Source: Smittia aterrima | Lineage: Eukaryota; Arthropoda; Insecta; Diptera; Chironomidae | Direction: 5' to 3' | DNA: 64,000 nt | NCBI GenBank assembly: GCA_033063855.1 | Contig: CP093830.1 | Span: 20,956,854 to 21,020,853 of the forward strand | Shown here: positions 44,081 through 58,846 of the stretch, one piece after another | How positions within the stretch are numbered: position 1 is the stretch's first letter | Layout of the letters: each line of letters opens with the position of its first letter | The notes under the pieces: model-generated | What the model saw: the letters and a program-made list of their open reading frames with translations, nothing else | Database searches by the model: none | Told to the model about the DNA's origin: nothing | Position numbers and translations under genes: made by a program

Positions 44081-47000
44081 ATGCTGCGCGATCTAATCGC
44101 GTGGGTGTTGAACAACTATCTTGGAAGATATGTCGAGAACTTAAATACAACACAATTAACAGTTGCCCTTCTATCTGGTAAGCAAATGAAAGATCCAGGC
44201 GATGACTCACGACTCACTTCAGACAATCCGCGCAATTACAGTTATTTTAGCTCGTTTCTTTGATATTACAACGTAATAAGTCGATCGTGATTACCAACTT
44301 ACAAAAATTCGCCTATTACAAGGTTTAAAGTCCATTAGAAGCACACTTATAAGAAAACTTTTAAAGCTGCGGTGATGCAATCACCGAAAATGTGTATAAA
44401 GTATAAACAACAACAAAGAGACTGCGAACTCAAGCTTTCTATTTCTTTTCTGTGATTTTTTTTTCACCGTTGTGTTGAGTGACGATGATGTTTCAGGAAA
44501 TTAACCTTCACGTTTTCTATTCAAGTTCAAGGAAATCGCTGTTCACGCATTTTCTTATCGTTTCGTTTTAGGCGAGGTCGAGCTTGAGAATTTGCCGCTT
44601 AAAAAAGATGCTTTAAGTCACTTTGGCCTTCCGATCAGAGCGCACAGCGGTTCCATAGGAAAAATAAAACTGCAAGTTCCGGTTCGACAGTTCCGAAGCG
44701 CTCCGTGGTGCATAAACATTGAGAAAGTTTACATCATTTGTGGCCCCGTCAATCTTGAAGAGGTAAGAGCGTGTGAATGAAAATAAACAACGTCGTTAAC
44801 CCCATGCTCGTCAATATCTAATGAGATGTTTATTTACTCAATTATTGTACGAATTCTGTAGAATACTAAGCTAACGTCGTCTGGCAATTTATTTTTAGTG
44901 GGATGACAACGCTGAAGAGCTCGCCGACTTACACTACAAGCAAGCGTACTTGGATAACTTAGAGGCAAAATGGAGAACTCAGCATGAAGATAATTCCTAT
45001 TACGCAAGTTCCTATAGCGGTTGGATGAATTACGGAACATCGCTCATTACAAATATCGTCGAGAATCTTCAGTTGAATATAAAAGACGTTCACATCAGAT
45101 ACGAAGACTCGATAACTATTCCTGATCGTCACTTTTGCTGTGGGCTTACGATAGAATCGCTAACAGCACAAAGTTGCGACTCTAATTGGATTCCCGGTTT
45201 CACAGCTAATTGGGCGCAAAACCAAGCAACTTTTAAAATAGTAGAACTCAACTCGTTGAGTTTATATTTAGATCCACTTGAGCCGGATGAGATCTTTAGC
45301 ACACTAGAGTCAAATGAACTTAACGCGGCGATTGAAAAGCTTAAAACCAAAACGAATCATGAATTCATCATCAATCCAGTGTCAGCCCAAGCAAAGCTTA
45401 AAAGAGATCGAAGTGAAACACCGTTAAGAACAAGAACTCGACCAAGACTCACATGTGATCTACATTGGAATGAAGTTTCACTGTTTCTCAATGAATATCA
45501 ATATGATTCGTTAGTGAATGGAATGCGAGGACTCGATGATGTAGCAAAGTTTAAGAAATATCGTCTAATTCAACCGCAACAAAGTGTAAAGGAAGATCCT
45601 AAAAGCTGGTGGCGTTATGCTGCTCGTTGTCATGGTTTCTTCAAGCATCAAGATCCAACAATACTTGCAAAGAACAACTTAAGATATCTGAGTATTTGTA
45701 AACGATTGATTGCAAATCCTAACGAGACTTTGAACACTGCGGACAAAGATTTTAAAGAAATGATTGAGAAGGAGAGAAGTCTCGATGATTTACGGGAACT
45801 TCGCGAGATTTGTATGATACTAGTTCCACAAATCAAAGAAATGAAGAGCGACCAAGGAGGCAAATCTATGTTAGTTCATTGGTTCCCTCAATGGTGGGGC
45901 TGGTACGGAAGTTCTCCAAGCAGCACACAACCGTCGACTACACCGATTCTTGAATCACAATCCAGCATTGAAGATGAGTTTTTGAATGCTCTGAACGACA
46001 CAGTGGAAACAAATTCAATTTTAAAACGAGATGCTGTGTTCGGGAAGTTTCAATTCATTCTTAAGAAAGGAACGCTTGATGTTTTTCGAGGCGGCTTCAA
46101 CACAGATTTGTCGCAGATGATTCAACTGCAATTTGAGAATCTTTTGCTCAACGTCGAGTCACGCCCAAGATCAGGATCGCATTATGTTAGCTTATCGCTT
46201 GGATCAATTCTGCTCAAAGATCATTTAACATTAAACACAGAATTTCCTGATATCATCAAACCTCAAACGAAAGATGATATGCAGCAGAAGACGAAAGTTC
46301 AAAGAAGTCGACTGACACTCAGCTTAACTCCAGCATCTCCGCCGCCGCCAGAAGAAAACCTAGAACCACTCTTTCAAATTGAATACGAACATAAACCAGT
46401 CAGTTGCAGCTCAGACTATCGTCTTCTAGTCAAATCACGTTCACTCGATATCGTTTACAATGTCGATGTCATCAAATGGATTATTGACTTTTTGTCTAAA
46501 CCGCATCTTCTCGGAGCTCGAAAGAAACTTGAGGCTATGAAACATAAAACCAAAATGGAACTAAAGAAAAATTGGGACCACATAACGGAAGGAAGACTAA
46601 GCGAAAGAAAAACTTGGACGCTTGAGATTGATATCTTTGCGCCTCAAATCATTTTCGCTGAGAACTTTGCCGATCGTCTTGGATCAACTTTAGTTGTGAT
46701 TGATTTCGGAAGACTCCAGTTAACAAACGGAACTCAATCACAAGGCAAAGATCCAACAAAACCTGACAATCCTGTTGTAGAATTCGATTCATCAGTTAAA
46801 GACAGCGAAGACGATGAAATGTTCATGACGCCTTGCTCGACTCCTCCAGGATCAGAGAATACGAGTCACGATTCACCAACAATGGCATCAGCGATGTCAG
46901 ACAATAACTTTCAATCTCCTCTATCAAGCAATAATTTTCAAAAACAAACTCGTCATTCTGTCGACGATATCGATCTTAATGAGAGTAACTTGTATAACAA

Positions 47001-50000
47001 AATCTACGATCGCTACGATATCAACTTAACAGATCTACAAATTTTGGTGTGCAAAGGAAAAGAACGTTGGAGTTACGCTAGCTCAAAGGGAACTTCCAAT
47101 CTACACGTTCTCGATCGTTTCAACATTTCTCTGCAGCTCGAGCGACGAATTGTTCACACAACTGATCCACAATATCCTTCACTTACTCTTTGCGGAACAC
47201 TTCCAAAGCTTAACGTTCACATCAACGAATCTAAAATTGGATCAATTATCAACATGCTCAATTTAATCTACAGCCACAACATCGAGTCACCTTTTAGAAC
47301 GAGCGCAGACTTTTCAATGGCCGAAGACATAGTTATCGAAGAGGCTCAAAGTTCGGAGACACAAGCATCGAAATTGATTCTGTTACAATTTACAATCGAT
47401 CAAATGTCACTGGAAGTTCAGTCTTGCGGAAGAAGTATTGCGGAGCTTCAAGTTACTGGTGTGAAAGCTGGTTACACTCAACGACCTTCAGACACTAATA
47501 TAACGCTTTCTGTGCACGGTTTGTTACTTGTTGATGCTATGCAAAGCTATGGGCCTGACTTCGAGTTGCTCGTCGCGAGTCATCGACATGTTGGCATGGA
47601 CAGTCTTTCGGGAAGTTTACGACAAAGTGAACCTTGCTCGCCTTGTTCTCCAGGATCGCCTGATCCTTATCATCACATTCGACCAACAAGTCCACTTTCA
47701 ATATCAAAAGCAATTAGTTCACTGCAACGAGGTGAGTTCTTTCAAAGCTTTGTTTTTTATTTTTTGTTAAATTTTTATTTATTTTCCTTGGTTGCAATTT
47801 TGTGTTCCTGTTTCCTCTTCATCTTGTGCAATGCTAAAGTCAATTCTCTTCCCAAATGGAATGCTTTCCACGATGACGTAGACGCTTTGATCACAATCGA
47901 GATAATTCTGATTGAGCCGGATGGAGATGGTGAAAGGCTTCAAGTAGCAAACATTCAGTTCAACAACCTCGACATAATTGCGAATCAAGAAACGATCGTT
48001 GAACTCATCGGATTTGCTAAGCGAGTTCTTCCGAAGAAATCGCACAAAGCAAATGCTGCGAAGAATTTGTTTGATGATAAGAATGTTCCGACATCAAAGG
48101 AGAAAGAACAGAAAATACGAACCGAGATAACTTTCGACTTTCATCGATTAAACGTTTTGATTCTTCGAGCCGTTCTTCGAGATAGTTTCATGGTGGCAAG
48201 AAAAGTTGGAACCTTCACAATGAGTGAAGCGAGAATCCACGCGACAGTTGGACAGACAGTGAAAGTGGAAGGTTCACTTGGTGGGCTTCAAGTTCTTGAT
48301 TTAACGCCAGAGGGAATTAATCATCAACGGATTCTCTCAGTTGGCAACGATCCTCTCACTGATCCACCTTCAGAGCCACTTGATCTAACAACGACTCTCG
48401 CTAACGAAGTTTATGGAATCAAAATTAAAGAAGTCGAAGAGAGACAAGCATTGTCGTTCAGAATTACAAGAAATCTCAATGCTTGCGTTGAAGTTAAAAT
48501 ACGAATGGGATCAGTTTGGTTTACTCACTGCGCAAGATTCATGCAGGAACTCAACTGGTGTGCAACAGAGTTTAAACATTATCTAAAGTAAGTAAAAGTC
48601 TTTCTCCGCTTGCCGATTTGTTTCTAAATTATTTTTTTTTCTGTTTAGAAATCTCGCAAGATCAATTCGAGAAAAGGCAACGGACATGGCGCTTGGATTA
48701 GTTCAGCCTCGACCTGGAGACGTTGCAACGAATCGAACACAAGATTTCATTAATTCTCCTCGACACGCAAGACGCCATCGAACAGTTTCACTGTCAAAGG
48801 TTCAAGAAAATATTTTAGCCCCATCAGCTAAAGTAAAGATTATGATTGACGTTGTTTTGAAAACTCCAGTTCTTGTGATGCCACGATCATCAAGCAGTCC
48901 TCAAGTTCTTGTCGCACATCTTGGAAGAATCACAATTTCAAATTGTCGGAATTCATCGGAATGCGAATTACTGAAAGATACGATTAAAATTAATGAAGAC
49001 AATCTTCATTTCAATTTCAACAACGGCGATGAGAATATTTTTGAGATCGAAGACATTGACGAGACAGTGAAAGGTTCTGTTGGTTCAGTTGATCATGAAG
49101 ATGATTGTCACTGTGATATTTATTCGATCGACATTAGAAATATGAACTTATATTCATTAGACACGACAAGTCGAAAAGGTTTTCGATTGTCAGCGCTTCC
49201 GCGAGCTGAAGAATTTTATTCTTGTCAAACGGATGCGATTGCAATTCTTCACGACACTGCATTACGTTTAGAAATTTGTAGAAAACTTGAGACTTCAAGC
49301 TATAACTTCGACTCAAGCTCAACGTCGTTCATAAGTGTTTCCGAAGGCAATAGTGAAGACAAAATGGATCAACTGATCGTGAGTGGAAGCATCATCAATC
49401 CACTTCGATTGTCACTGAAGCGACAGCAATACGAACAATTGATAGACACGATTGAAAACGCTTTCAAAGTTCCCAGCGATCTTACTCGTCCACCAACAGA
49501 AACTGCGAAATTCCCAACGATTGACGAACATGTTGAGAGTGAAGCGTTTGCATTCGACGCTGATCAAAAGATTAAGAAAGTTCTCTTTTCACAAGCAAGT
49601 CTTGAGCGAAAGGCACAACCAGAAATGCTTCCAAAAGTCATGTTCTCGCTTCCCGTCTTCATCATTCAGCTTAACAACAATGAAAACTCTCCAGTGGTTG
49701 AGATTTGCCTTCGAGACTTCAACGTCAATTACGAAAAGCAAAACCTTTGGGAGACAAACCTTCAAGTGTCACTTCGAAGCGTTATCATGGAAGATTTACT
49801 AAGACCAATCGATTCCAAACATCGAGTAATGGTCTCGTCTGCGAACGAAGAACAGCAACGACTTCAAACACCATTCCTTTCAAACTCATGTCCTAATCTT
49901 ACTGCAGTTGGTCATCAACGAGAACAGCTGTCGACATCGTTACCTGACAATCTTGAGCCAAACATTGGTTTCCATCAATTTGCGCATCGACAGAAACTTG

Positions 50001-53000
50001 GAATTATAAATATGACAGCAAATTGTCCAGGAACTCCGCCGCCATCGCCTCAAGCTCGTTCACGAGAAGATAATCTTGTAATTTATTCAAGTATCATCGT
50101 CGATCCTTCATGTCCACAGTTCGACAGCAAATATAAATCACGACGAGCAAGAAGTTCAATCGATTTCAATTGTCTAAGTTTGAATGTGTCCGTTGAAAGC
50201 TGGTTCGTATTGCTAAACTTCCTTGGATTAGTTTCGGATGACAACGAACCTATTTCAAGTAAATCCACAACCGAAAATCCAGCAAGCGATGAAAATCAAG
50301 TTCACCAAGGAAAATCAGAGCTTGACATAAGTGTGCGATCTCTGAACTTAGTTCTAGTCAAACCTGGCTATGAATTGGCTAAAGCAAACGTTTCCAATGC
50401 AAGATTCATTGTGTCGAACATCGGACCAGCAAAGACAATCGAAGGATCTCTTGGATCTATTTCACTGAACGATCTAACATCTCATGGATCAATCTATCGA
50501 GAAAAGTTTATGACAAGTGGAAACGAAGCTGTTAACTTTATCTACACACGAGAGGATTCTAAGCCTCCACCCGGCAAACGATCACTCAAGAAAGACGCAG
50601 AACTGAACATCAAAATGTCGTCAGTTCGCTACGTGCACACGAAACGATTCGTGATGGAAATTCAAACCTTCTTTAAAGACCTCTTCAAACTGCAAGTACC
50701 TGTGATAAGAAAAATTAAAACAAACGATGCTCGACAAATGGAGCAACATCGACCAACTCAACTTGGATTGGAAATTTTCGCTGAGTCTCCTTTGATTCTT
50801 CTTCCATTGAGTTCAAGGAGCGAGAAGCTTATTGTCGCGAATCTTGGAGAGCTTTCTCTTAAGAACGAGTTCAAGATGTCAAATGATCGTGAAACAATCA
50901 GCGTGAGACATGAGAAATACGGACCAATCGAGATGCTAGACGTGATGATGGTGAATCTCCTTCACACTGATTTGTTTGCTGGCTATCGAGTTCAGAAAAC
51001 GGATGACGTTCCCTCAGATGCAATTGATATGGGAACTTATTTGTTATGTAAGAGCGGGCCGAGTTTACTCAAAGATAAATGTCATTTGAAGCTTCAAATC
51101 GAGAGAAATCTTGACTCATGGAGAAGTCACAACGTCGACGACATCAGCGTTCATGGAACTCTTTCGAAATTAGAAGCAGTGCTCGATCTTCAGCAATACA
51201 AACTTGTTCGAGGATTTCTTTCTTACAATCTCGGAGAGGAAATCGATGATGTTTACGAGTCTTCATTGCTTTCAAATATTTACGACAGCAATATCAGTTT
51301 GAACTCGAGTCAAGTCAATGAAAATATCACGTGGAACAATCTTTCAATTACACTTTATTTGCAAAACGTTTCTGTGTCTCTTAAGCAGAAAACGGAATCA
51401 GATCCACTTGCTTGTGTTAACTTCATCAAATCGACCCTCAAAGTGGATTCTAAAAGCGATGGCTCACAGGATATTGATTTGATATCTCAAGAGATCCTTA
51501 TCACCGACACGAGACTCTGGGGGCAAGCTAATGAGATCAATCCGATCGTCAACGTTTTCACGAATATCCTGAAACCAATGAATGATCATGGCGCTATCAT
51601 CCAAGCAGAAATTCACAGTCGAAAACGACAAGACAACACGCAGTTCACTATTTTGCTCAACAACATGAGAATGATGATGATTATCGATTGGCTTGAGCTG
51701 GCCAAAGACTTTATCTTACAAAATGAAGATCAACCAATTGAGCTCTTTGTTCCAAAAGGAAAAAGTCTTCCTGTGAATAACGCAGGAACATTCGAACTAA
51801 AACTCAATATCACAGACTCAGAACTTGTGTTGGTTGAGAGTACAGATCGACACGATTCAAATGCAGTGATTTTAAAATCAACAACTGTGTTGAACTATCG
51901 GCCACATGAAATTAACAAGACGATGTCCATTAACTTAAACAATCTTGAAGTGTTCAGTTGTGCCTTGAATGCCGAAGAAGAAACTGCATTGTCAATCATC
52001 GATCCTGTTACTATCAACATGGAGATTCATAAAGGAACGCTCGGAATTCAATTCCAAAAACTTCTTATTCGTTTGTCTTATCACGACGTCAAAATGTTCC
52101 AGAGAATGCTTCAGTCGTTACCACAACAAACAAGACAAGCCAGGAACAGACGTAGCGGATCTGAAGTTGTCATAGACGATGGAAGATATCTTGCAAAGCT
52201 CAGAGCTTTAGGTTTCAAAATCGAAGATTGCAAATTAGCATTGGAAGTCTCTGATAATCAATTGGACGAAGCTGCGCTGTGGCTCACACAAAACGCTGAA
52301 CCAATGAAGAGTCCATCTCATTACCAAAGCCAACAAGAAGAAAGTCCAATGAATTTCAATACAATTGAAGTGAAAGATAGTCGAATATCAATTTGTGTGA
52401 TTGATGATTGTAAAGACGCTGATGTTCCATTGTTAGAGCTAACTCTCAATCATCTCGAGCTTTCGCAAGATGTTAACTTCAAAGATCGATCTCCATTGAC
52501 TGGAAATCTACGAGAAGGACATTTGAAAGCAGTTTTTAATTCTGATTATTATAATCGAGCATTGAGCGGATGGGAACCGATCGTCGAGCCATGGAAATGT
52601 GAAGCGAACTGGACTTACAGTCTTGCGCAGTTACCGAGTCAACATTCACGACTTAATCTCAGACTGAAAAGCAATGATGTCTTCAGACTCAACATCACCA
52701 GCACTCTTATGGACATTTATCAAATCGTCAGAGATAACTGGACTCAAGATTACTATTCGTCTTCATCAGCCGCAATGGTTCGTCGAGCGCCTTTCGTTCC
52801 GTTCGCAATAAAGAATGAGACAGGAGCAAGATTGCATTTTACAACATTCGTTGCAACTCCTGGCTCATCGATTAACGGTCAAGAAATTGTAAAAGCTTCG
52901 AAAGAATGGCGAGTTGTTGAACCAGGCGAGAACGTTACGTTCTTCTTCAAGCAAACTCAATCAAAGCAAAGACACATTGATTCGCATAAAATGAATCTTC

Positions 53001-56000
53001 ATCAAATTGGAGTTCGGGTCGAAGGATGGGCTGAAGTTGGACCAGTTTCTGTTGATCGCGTTGGTGTTTTCTTCCGACATGCCGGACCAGAAATCGTTGA
53101 TAACTATTCAACATCACCAAGAGCTCGAATTGTGTTTGCTGTTACACTTGAAGGATCAGCTCAAAAGTTAATCACAGTTCGATCAGCACTCAAATTCATC
53201 AACAAGTTAGATCATCCAGTATTAATGAAAATGGAACATTTATTCGGTCATCTCAATATCAGATCGTGGCCTCCACCTAAGACAGTCATTGTTAACGCAA
53301 GTGAGAACTATTCCGTTCCGTTAAGTCACGTCCATGCTTTCCTTTTTGTGAAGCCGTTACCAGTTAGTTTCCGTCTAGAAGAACTCTCTGCCGATACAAG
53401 CAACGCATCGTCAGCAAATTCAAGTCAAATCGAGAAAATTGATGGCCACGAATATTGGAATCGCTTTGGGAAGTTCTGTGATGGCGGAGCGATGGGAAAT
53501 TTCCTTTTCACTGAGAAATCAATTCATTGGAAAGACGTTTTGGATCCAAATGAAATTCATCAAGAAATGCGAACGTGTTGCAGTATAACTAACAAAATCT
53601 ACAAACTCGTGTTTGCCATTAAGAAGGAGCCTTATCCAAGCAATGACAATATTTTGCTGCCTGGACATTCAATCACTCTTTGGCCACCTTTGAGACTTCA
53701 CAATCTTCTACCTTGTGATTTATTATTTAAACTTCCTACAGGATCGCAAGGAAGAATTAATTCGGCAAGCACTGCAAATATTCATGAAGTCGATCTTGAG
53801 CAATCGTTAGAAATCACAATCACTCTCGATTCCTTCTCGGGCGCTGGACACATTTGTCTTCAACCTGGAACGACAGGAGGATTTGAAGTGGAAGTGAAGT
53901 TGTCTGATGTCAATGGACGTGTTTTACTACTTCGAGCGCAGATTCAAGTCATCAGAGGCAACGGAATGCAAATTTCAATCTTAGCTCCGTTTTGGTTAAT
54001 TAATCGAACTGGTCTTCCACTTGTGTTCAGACAAGAAGGCGTTGGAAATGAGTTTGCAGGTCAATTCTCTGAGAACGAACAAGGAAGACTCGTCTCACCT
54101 CTCATGTTCTCGTTCAGCGATCCTGATAGTTCCGCAGCTTTAACAATTCGACTGGGCAAACGTTACGGATCAAATCTTCCTTGGTGTCAGCCATTTAATC
54201 TTCACAAAGACACGCTCCATCGGCAACTTAAATCCAATTCTACAAACGAAACATTTGTTCTCGGTATTGAAGTAAGACGTGGTCGAGGTCGCTACTCTCA
54301 AACAAGCATCGTGACATTCTCACCGAGATTCCAACTTTACAATCGCAGCTCGTACAAACTTCAGTTCGCTCAAAAATGTTTCGCAACAATTCTCACGGAT
54401 CAGACAGCGCAAGCAACTTTCATCGAAGCTGTTCCTGGTTGTCATCTTCCGTTCCATTGGCCAAGACTCGATAAAGATCAAGAACTTTGCGTTAGACTTC
54501 CTGAAATTGAAGATTGTTTGTGGTCGAGTGGGATTCCAATTCACGAGACGCAATCGCTTTATGTTAATGTTCGTGACATCAACGGAACAATGCACTTCCT
54601 AAGACTTGAGATCATTCTTCAAGGAGCAACTTATTACATGTTGTTCGGAAATGCTGAAGTTCTTCCTCCACCAATTCGTATCGACAACTACAGCGAAGTT
54701 GCAATTAAATTTTATCAAAATAACGCGAGAAATCAGATCAAGACAAGTGTCAAACCTCATTCATCGATGGCTTATGTTCTTGACGAGATCAACGGCTCTC
54801 AATCAATTTGTCTTGAATCGCCTGGCGGAGATACTTGCAAATGTCCACTTTTTGGTTTCGACAGCGGCCGATTGACTTATGAGAATTTCATTTACATCGG
54901 ATTCACTCAAACCTTCGAAAACGTTTCCAACTATTCAGCTGTCGATGATGAATTTGATGTTAAAGCTCAGCAGCTTGTGCTTGGTGTTGTTGGAGATCGA
55001 GTAGTTCTCGTGAAGAAGCAAGCTGGCGATCGCTCACAGCTATGGAGAATGAATAACGAGAAACAGTTGGAACACGAAGGATCATCACCACCAACAGAGC
55101 CAGGAAAGAAAGCTCAGAGATTTGTTTTGGATCTGGAGAAGCCACCGCAGCCGTTGCAGCAGATTCAACTTGTTGTTAGACCCTCAAATCATCAAAGACG
55201 ATCCACACAAACTTGGTATTTCACTGAAGATGGTCGATTGATGTGCGAACATACGAGCGTGTGCGTTCAGCCTCGTAACGGATTCTTTGGGCTACGACAT
55301 GGAACAGAAGCAGTTCTTGGATTGATAGTTAAAGATACAAAATTCTTCAATAGCGTCGGAGTTCCCTTTGAACAGGCCATCGAGAGACAAAAGCTTCGAC
55401 CAGGCTCTGGTTGCTTGTCAATTAACTTTAGAATGGATGGGCCAATCAAAACACTTCAAATCAAAGATGTTAAGTTCCAAGGAGATCAAACATTGGCTGT
55501 TGATCCTTGCTGGCGTCATGTTTCTCATATTCTCCCCAACTCTGGCAATTATCAATCAGACGATGTCAATGCAAGGAAAGAAAAGTCAATCGATGAATAT
55601 CACATCAACTTTAATTTAGTGAAAGGCATCGGATTGTCGTTAGTATCAAGAAGACCTTGCGAAGAACTCGTTTACATCTCATTCGAAGACATTCACACTG
55701 AGATTATAAGCACACCAGTCATCAAGTCTCTTGATTTGAGTGTTCGTGATGTTCAAATCGACAACCAACTGTTTGAGACAACTTGTCCAATTTTCCTTTA
55801 CACAATCAAGAACTCTTCAGATGAACTCACAGATGAGAGATTACCAGCACTGCAACTTAACGTTAAAGTCTTGTCAAGTCCAAATAGAAATGCTGTCATC
55901 TTCGAGGTAAATTTAATTAACTTCATCGCATTCCATTTAATAATTTTCTTAATTTATTTTCACAGCATTTAATTCTGAGTCTTCGACCTCTGTCAGTTCT

Positions 56001-57465
56001 TCTGGAAGAAAGATTAATTTTGAGACTTGCCGATTTCTTCGGAATGGGCAAAGGTTCAACAGATCCTGCTACGCTGCCTGATGAGTCAGATTATGAAGCA
56101 CAGCGGATTGTAACAAAAGTTCTTGCTGCGAATGCGAAGCGTTATTACTTCGGCGACTTATCAATCGTTCCCAGTCAAATCAGACTCAGTTCGATCACAG
56201 CTTCAAAGATTCCACCACATCTCGCCGACATCAAAAAGTCGCTCGGTCTAACTTTGATCAAATTCGAGGATGCTGTCGTCAATTTCGATAAATTCTGTGA
56301 TCGTCATCATTTTGAAACACTCGAGCTTTATTGGGCTGCGATCAAGTCTCATTACAAACAAGAGTTGAAGTGGCAATCTGCATCGATCCTCGGTTCAGTT
56401 GACTTCTTAGGAAATCCACTTGGATTTGCCAACGATCTCTCGGAAGGTGTTAGCAGTTTGTTAAAGGAAGGAAATGTCAAGTCGCTGGTGAAGAATGTAA
56501 CACACGGAATTAGTAATTCGACAGCAAAGTTAACGGAGACACTTTCTGATGGAGTTGGAAGAGTTGTTTTCGACGATCAGTTCACTGAGACAAGATTGCG
56601 AATTCTTGATGTTAGTACAGCAGTTGGAGGAAACGCTACAGGAGATCACTTGATAGCAGGTCTTAAAGGGTTTGGCTTTGGTTTAGTTGGAGGCGTTACA
56701 TCGATTGTCAAGCACAGTTACAACGGCGCGCAGTCTGAAGGCGTTCCAGGTTTCTTCTTAGGACTTGGACGAGGCATTATCGGAACTGTAACAAAACCAA
56801 TGATTGGTGTCCTCGATCTCGCGAGTGAAACAGCAAATGCAGTTCGTGAACAAAGTAAAAGTTCTAGTCGAATCCTTCCTGATCGAAAACGACCGCCAAG
56901 ATGCGTGACTGGAGCTCCAGGCGGTCTTCTTCCTCCTTATTCATCTCTGAACAGCAAAGGTCAGCAGCATTTATTCCTGATCAACAAAAGAGACTTCAAC
57001 GAAAAGTTTATGGCGTACGAGCCTTGTCTTCTTGACTCGAACAACTCGAAGCTTCGACTTCTAGTCAGCACAGAAAATATTTGGGTCTTCTCGAAATCAG
57101 ATGACGAACCTAGAATTATTTTCTGTTACAATCTTGCTGAGCTTATCACATGCAAACACATGGAAGTTGGAGCTGATGGCAGCTCAGCTTCGTCATCACA
57201 TTCCAAGAGTAAGAAGTCCCATTACATTGAACTTTGCTTGTCGCTTCCATCGAGAACATCATTGACGCCAAGTGCTCCGGAAATGGTGAAGAGACCACGA
57301 GTCAAATGCCAAAATGAAGAGATCGCGAAGAAAGCAGAACGACATGTAAGTTGATCAATAAAATTTTTAAAGTTTTCTTTTTCTGAAAATTCTCTCAAAC
57401 AGATAAACTACGCAAAAAGTGTGTACGAGGAACGAGAACACGCATTGAACGATTCTGTGATATAA
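44081..57465 (+). CDS. Vps13D: Vps13D, bridge-type lipid transfer protein
   Basis: Exons 44081-44177, 44572-44762, 44899-47731, 47840-48587, 48649-55906, 55966-57345 and 57403-57465 sum to 4189 codons and a stop. VPS13 proteins form a hydrophobic groove that moves phospholipids between membranes; the D type acts at mitochondria, peroxisomes and ER contacts. The N-terminal chorein start is MLRDLIAWVLNNYLGRYVENLNTTQL with VELENLPLKKDAL. The D-type diagnosis rests on a UBA domain at about residues 2468-2510 (YLAKLRALGFKIEDCKLAL ... AALWLTQNAEP) and a ricin-type lectin-like segment at about 3390-3510 (GDRSQLWRMNNEKQLEHEG). Between them is the VAB/adaptor-binding region; the C-terminal ATG2-like part (LVGGVTSIVKHSYNGAQ) starts near 3937, followed by a PH-like fold. 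The intron 47732-47839 is stop-free and a multiple of three. Length is near human VPS13D. Confidence 0.96.
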
Positions 57466-57917
57466 AGTCAGTAAACTCATCGCGATGGTCAGAAAAATAT
57501 TCAAAAGACATAAATTCCTAGTTGAGATTAAGCGCGTCGCCATCGACGAAGCCCAATTTTTATTTTGTTTTAATTAAGTTGACTATTCGAAAGGAATCAG
57601 AAAACCAAAGAATCAACACGAACGAAGCTATTGAGTCAGCACCAAATTGAATGGAAAGCCGAGTGATATCGCGTTGTCAACTTCATCCTAACTCATCTGT
57701 TTAAAGACACATCGTGGCATTAGAAACAATTTCTTTTATAGTTTTTACAAGTTTTCATTTGAATTGTTGCCAGGGCTTTTTGTTGGAATAAAAATAAAAT
57801 TTGAAATCAAACATTAAACATTTTATTTCTTCAAAAATAAACTTCTTTGTTTTACAGCTTTAAAAATATTTCTTCTTATTCATTCTGTTTGAATTGGATA
57901 TGCTCGACTGCTTCTAT
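57466..57917. other. Tail-to-tail spacer between Vps13D and the Tudor gene
   Basis: Presumed 3'UTRs of both genes. AATAAAAATAAAATTTG at about 57788 can serve the plus-strand gene. Nothing else recognised. Confidence 0.6.
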
Positions 57918-58846
57918 TTACAGCCCTAAGATTTTAATGAAACTTCCTCGCTCTTTGCTGAACTTCTCATCACTTAAAACTCTATCCAACTCAGTCTCCC
58001 AGCTAAAGGCATTTGATTCCGCTGGAACATTGTACTCCTCGAAATGATTGAAGTCGATCCCGTCGCTCTGAAGCAAATATCTGTCGTCCAATGTCGGATA
58101 AGTTACCAGCTTTTCCAATAAAGCAAAAGACGGATAAGCCACACATGAAGGAGTCTCTCCGTTTTCAACTTCTAAGGCAAGACCTTTGTTGATTAGTTTC
58201 TCGTTGACTGTCGAATCCGAGTTCCCATCAAACAAAAAGAATTCATAGAAATCTTCCTGATGAGAGTCAAATTATAATTTAAGATGAAATGTAAAACTAA
58301 GTAACTTACGTGTGAATGATACTTGGTGATGCGAATGCGATGAGACTTGTTACGAATCTCGTTGATGAAGAATAGGGAAGTTTCGAGATCCCACAAACGA
58401 GTATTGCCGATTGGTTTAATCATAGCAAGCGACCCGCGAATTGCTTTCTTCGGCAAATCTCTGAATGGTTCCATTATGAACTTACAACAGCTCAACAACA
58501 CTTTCCCTGTAGTTCCATAGTCGATGAAGAATAAACGGATTCTTCCTGTTGAGCTATTGTAGCCGCCAATGATTTCTGCTCGATCGTATTGCTGGAACTC
58601 ATTTGATACGATTCGCATTCCTAATTCGACTTGATCAGGCTTGATAGCGAATGCGTCTTGCCCATGTTGATTGTAGAAGTCGTTCATATTCTTAGTCATC
58701 GAGTCAAGATCTTGAGAATCTGCATTTTGAATCCAAAGTCTTGTCGGCGAGGAAACTTCACTAATGTAAACATTGAGTAACCCTTCTAATTTCTGCTGCC
58801 CACCTCCCAGCGATGATGCACTTAGCGCTTCGATTATTCCATCCAT
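57918..58846 (-). CDS. Single extended-Tudor-domain protein
   Basis: Exons 58846-58310 and 58256-57918 give 291 codons. After a short N-terminus the protein has one extended Tudor domain: LNVYISEVSSPTRLWIQ begins the SNase-like half, and the Tudor barrel contains GMRIVSNEFQQYDRAEIIGGY and RIRLFFIDYGTTGKV with the DYG motif. The SNase-like half continues to KGLALEV. Of the usual aromatic cage, Phe/Tyr positions in NEFQQYDRA and FIDYG are visible. Such domains often bind symmetrically dimethylated arginine on Piwi-type proteins, so a germline piRNA role is possible but unproven. I cannot assign an orthologue; the protein is much shorter than multi-Tudor TDRD proteins. Confidence 0.8.

Noticed and set aside
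55920..55965. Vps13D ending at the stop at about 55972 after VNLINFIAFHLIIF
   Set aside because: That tail is a translated intron. Splicing at 55906/55966 continues into the conserved C-terminal ATG2-like and PH-like regions and the total length stays in frame.
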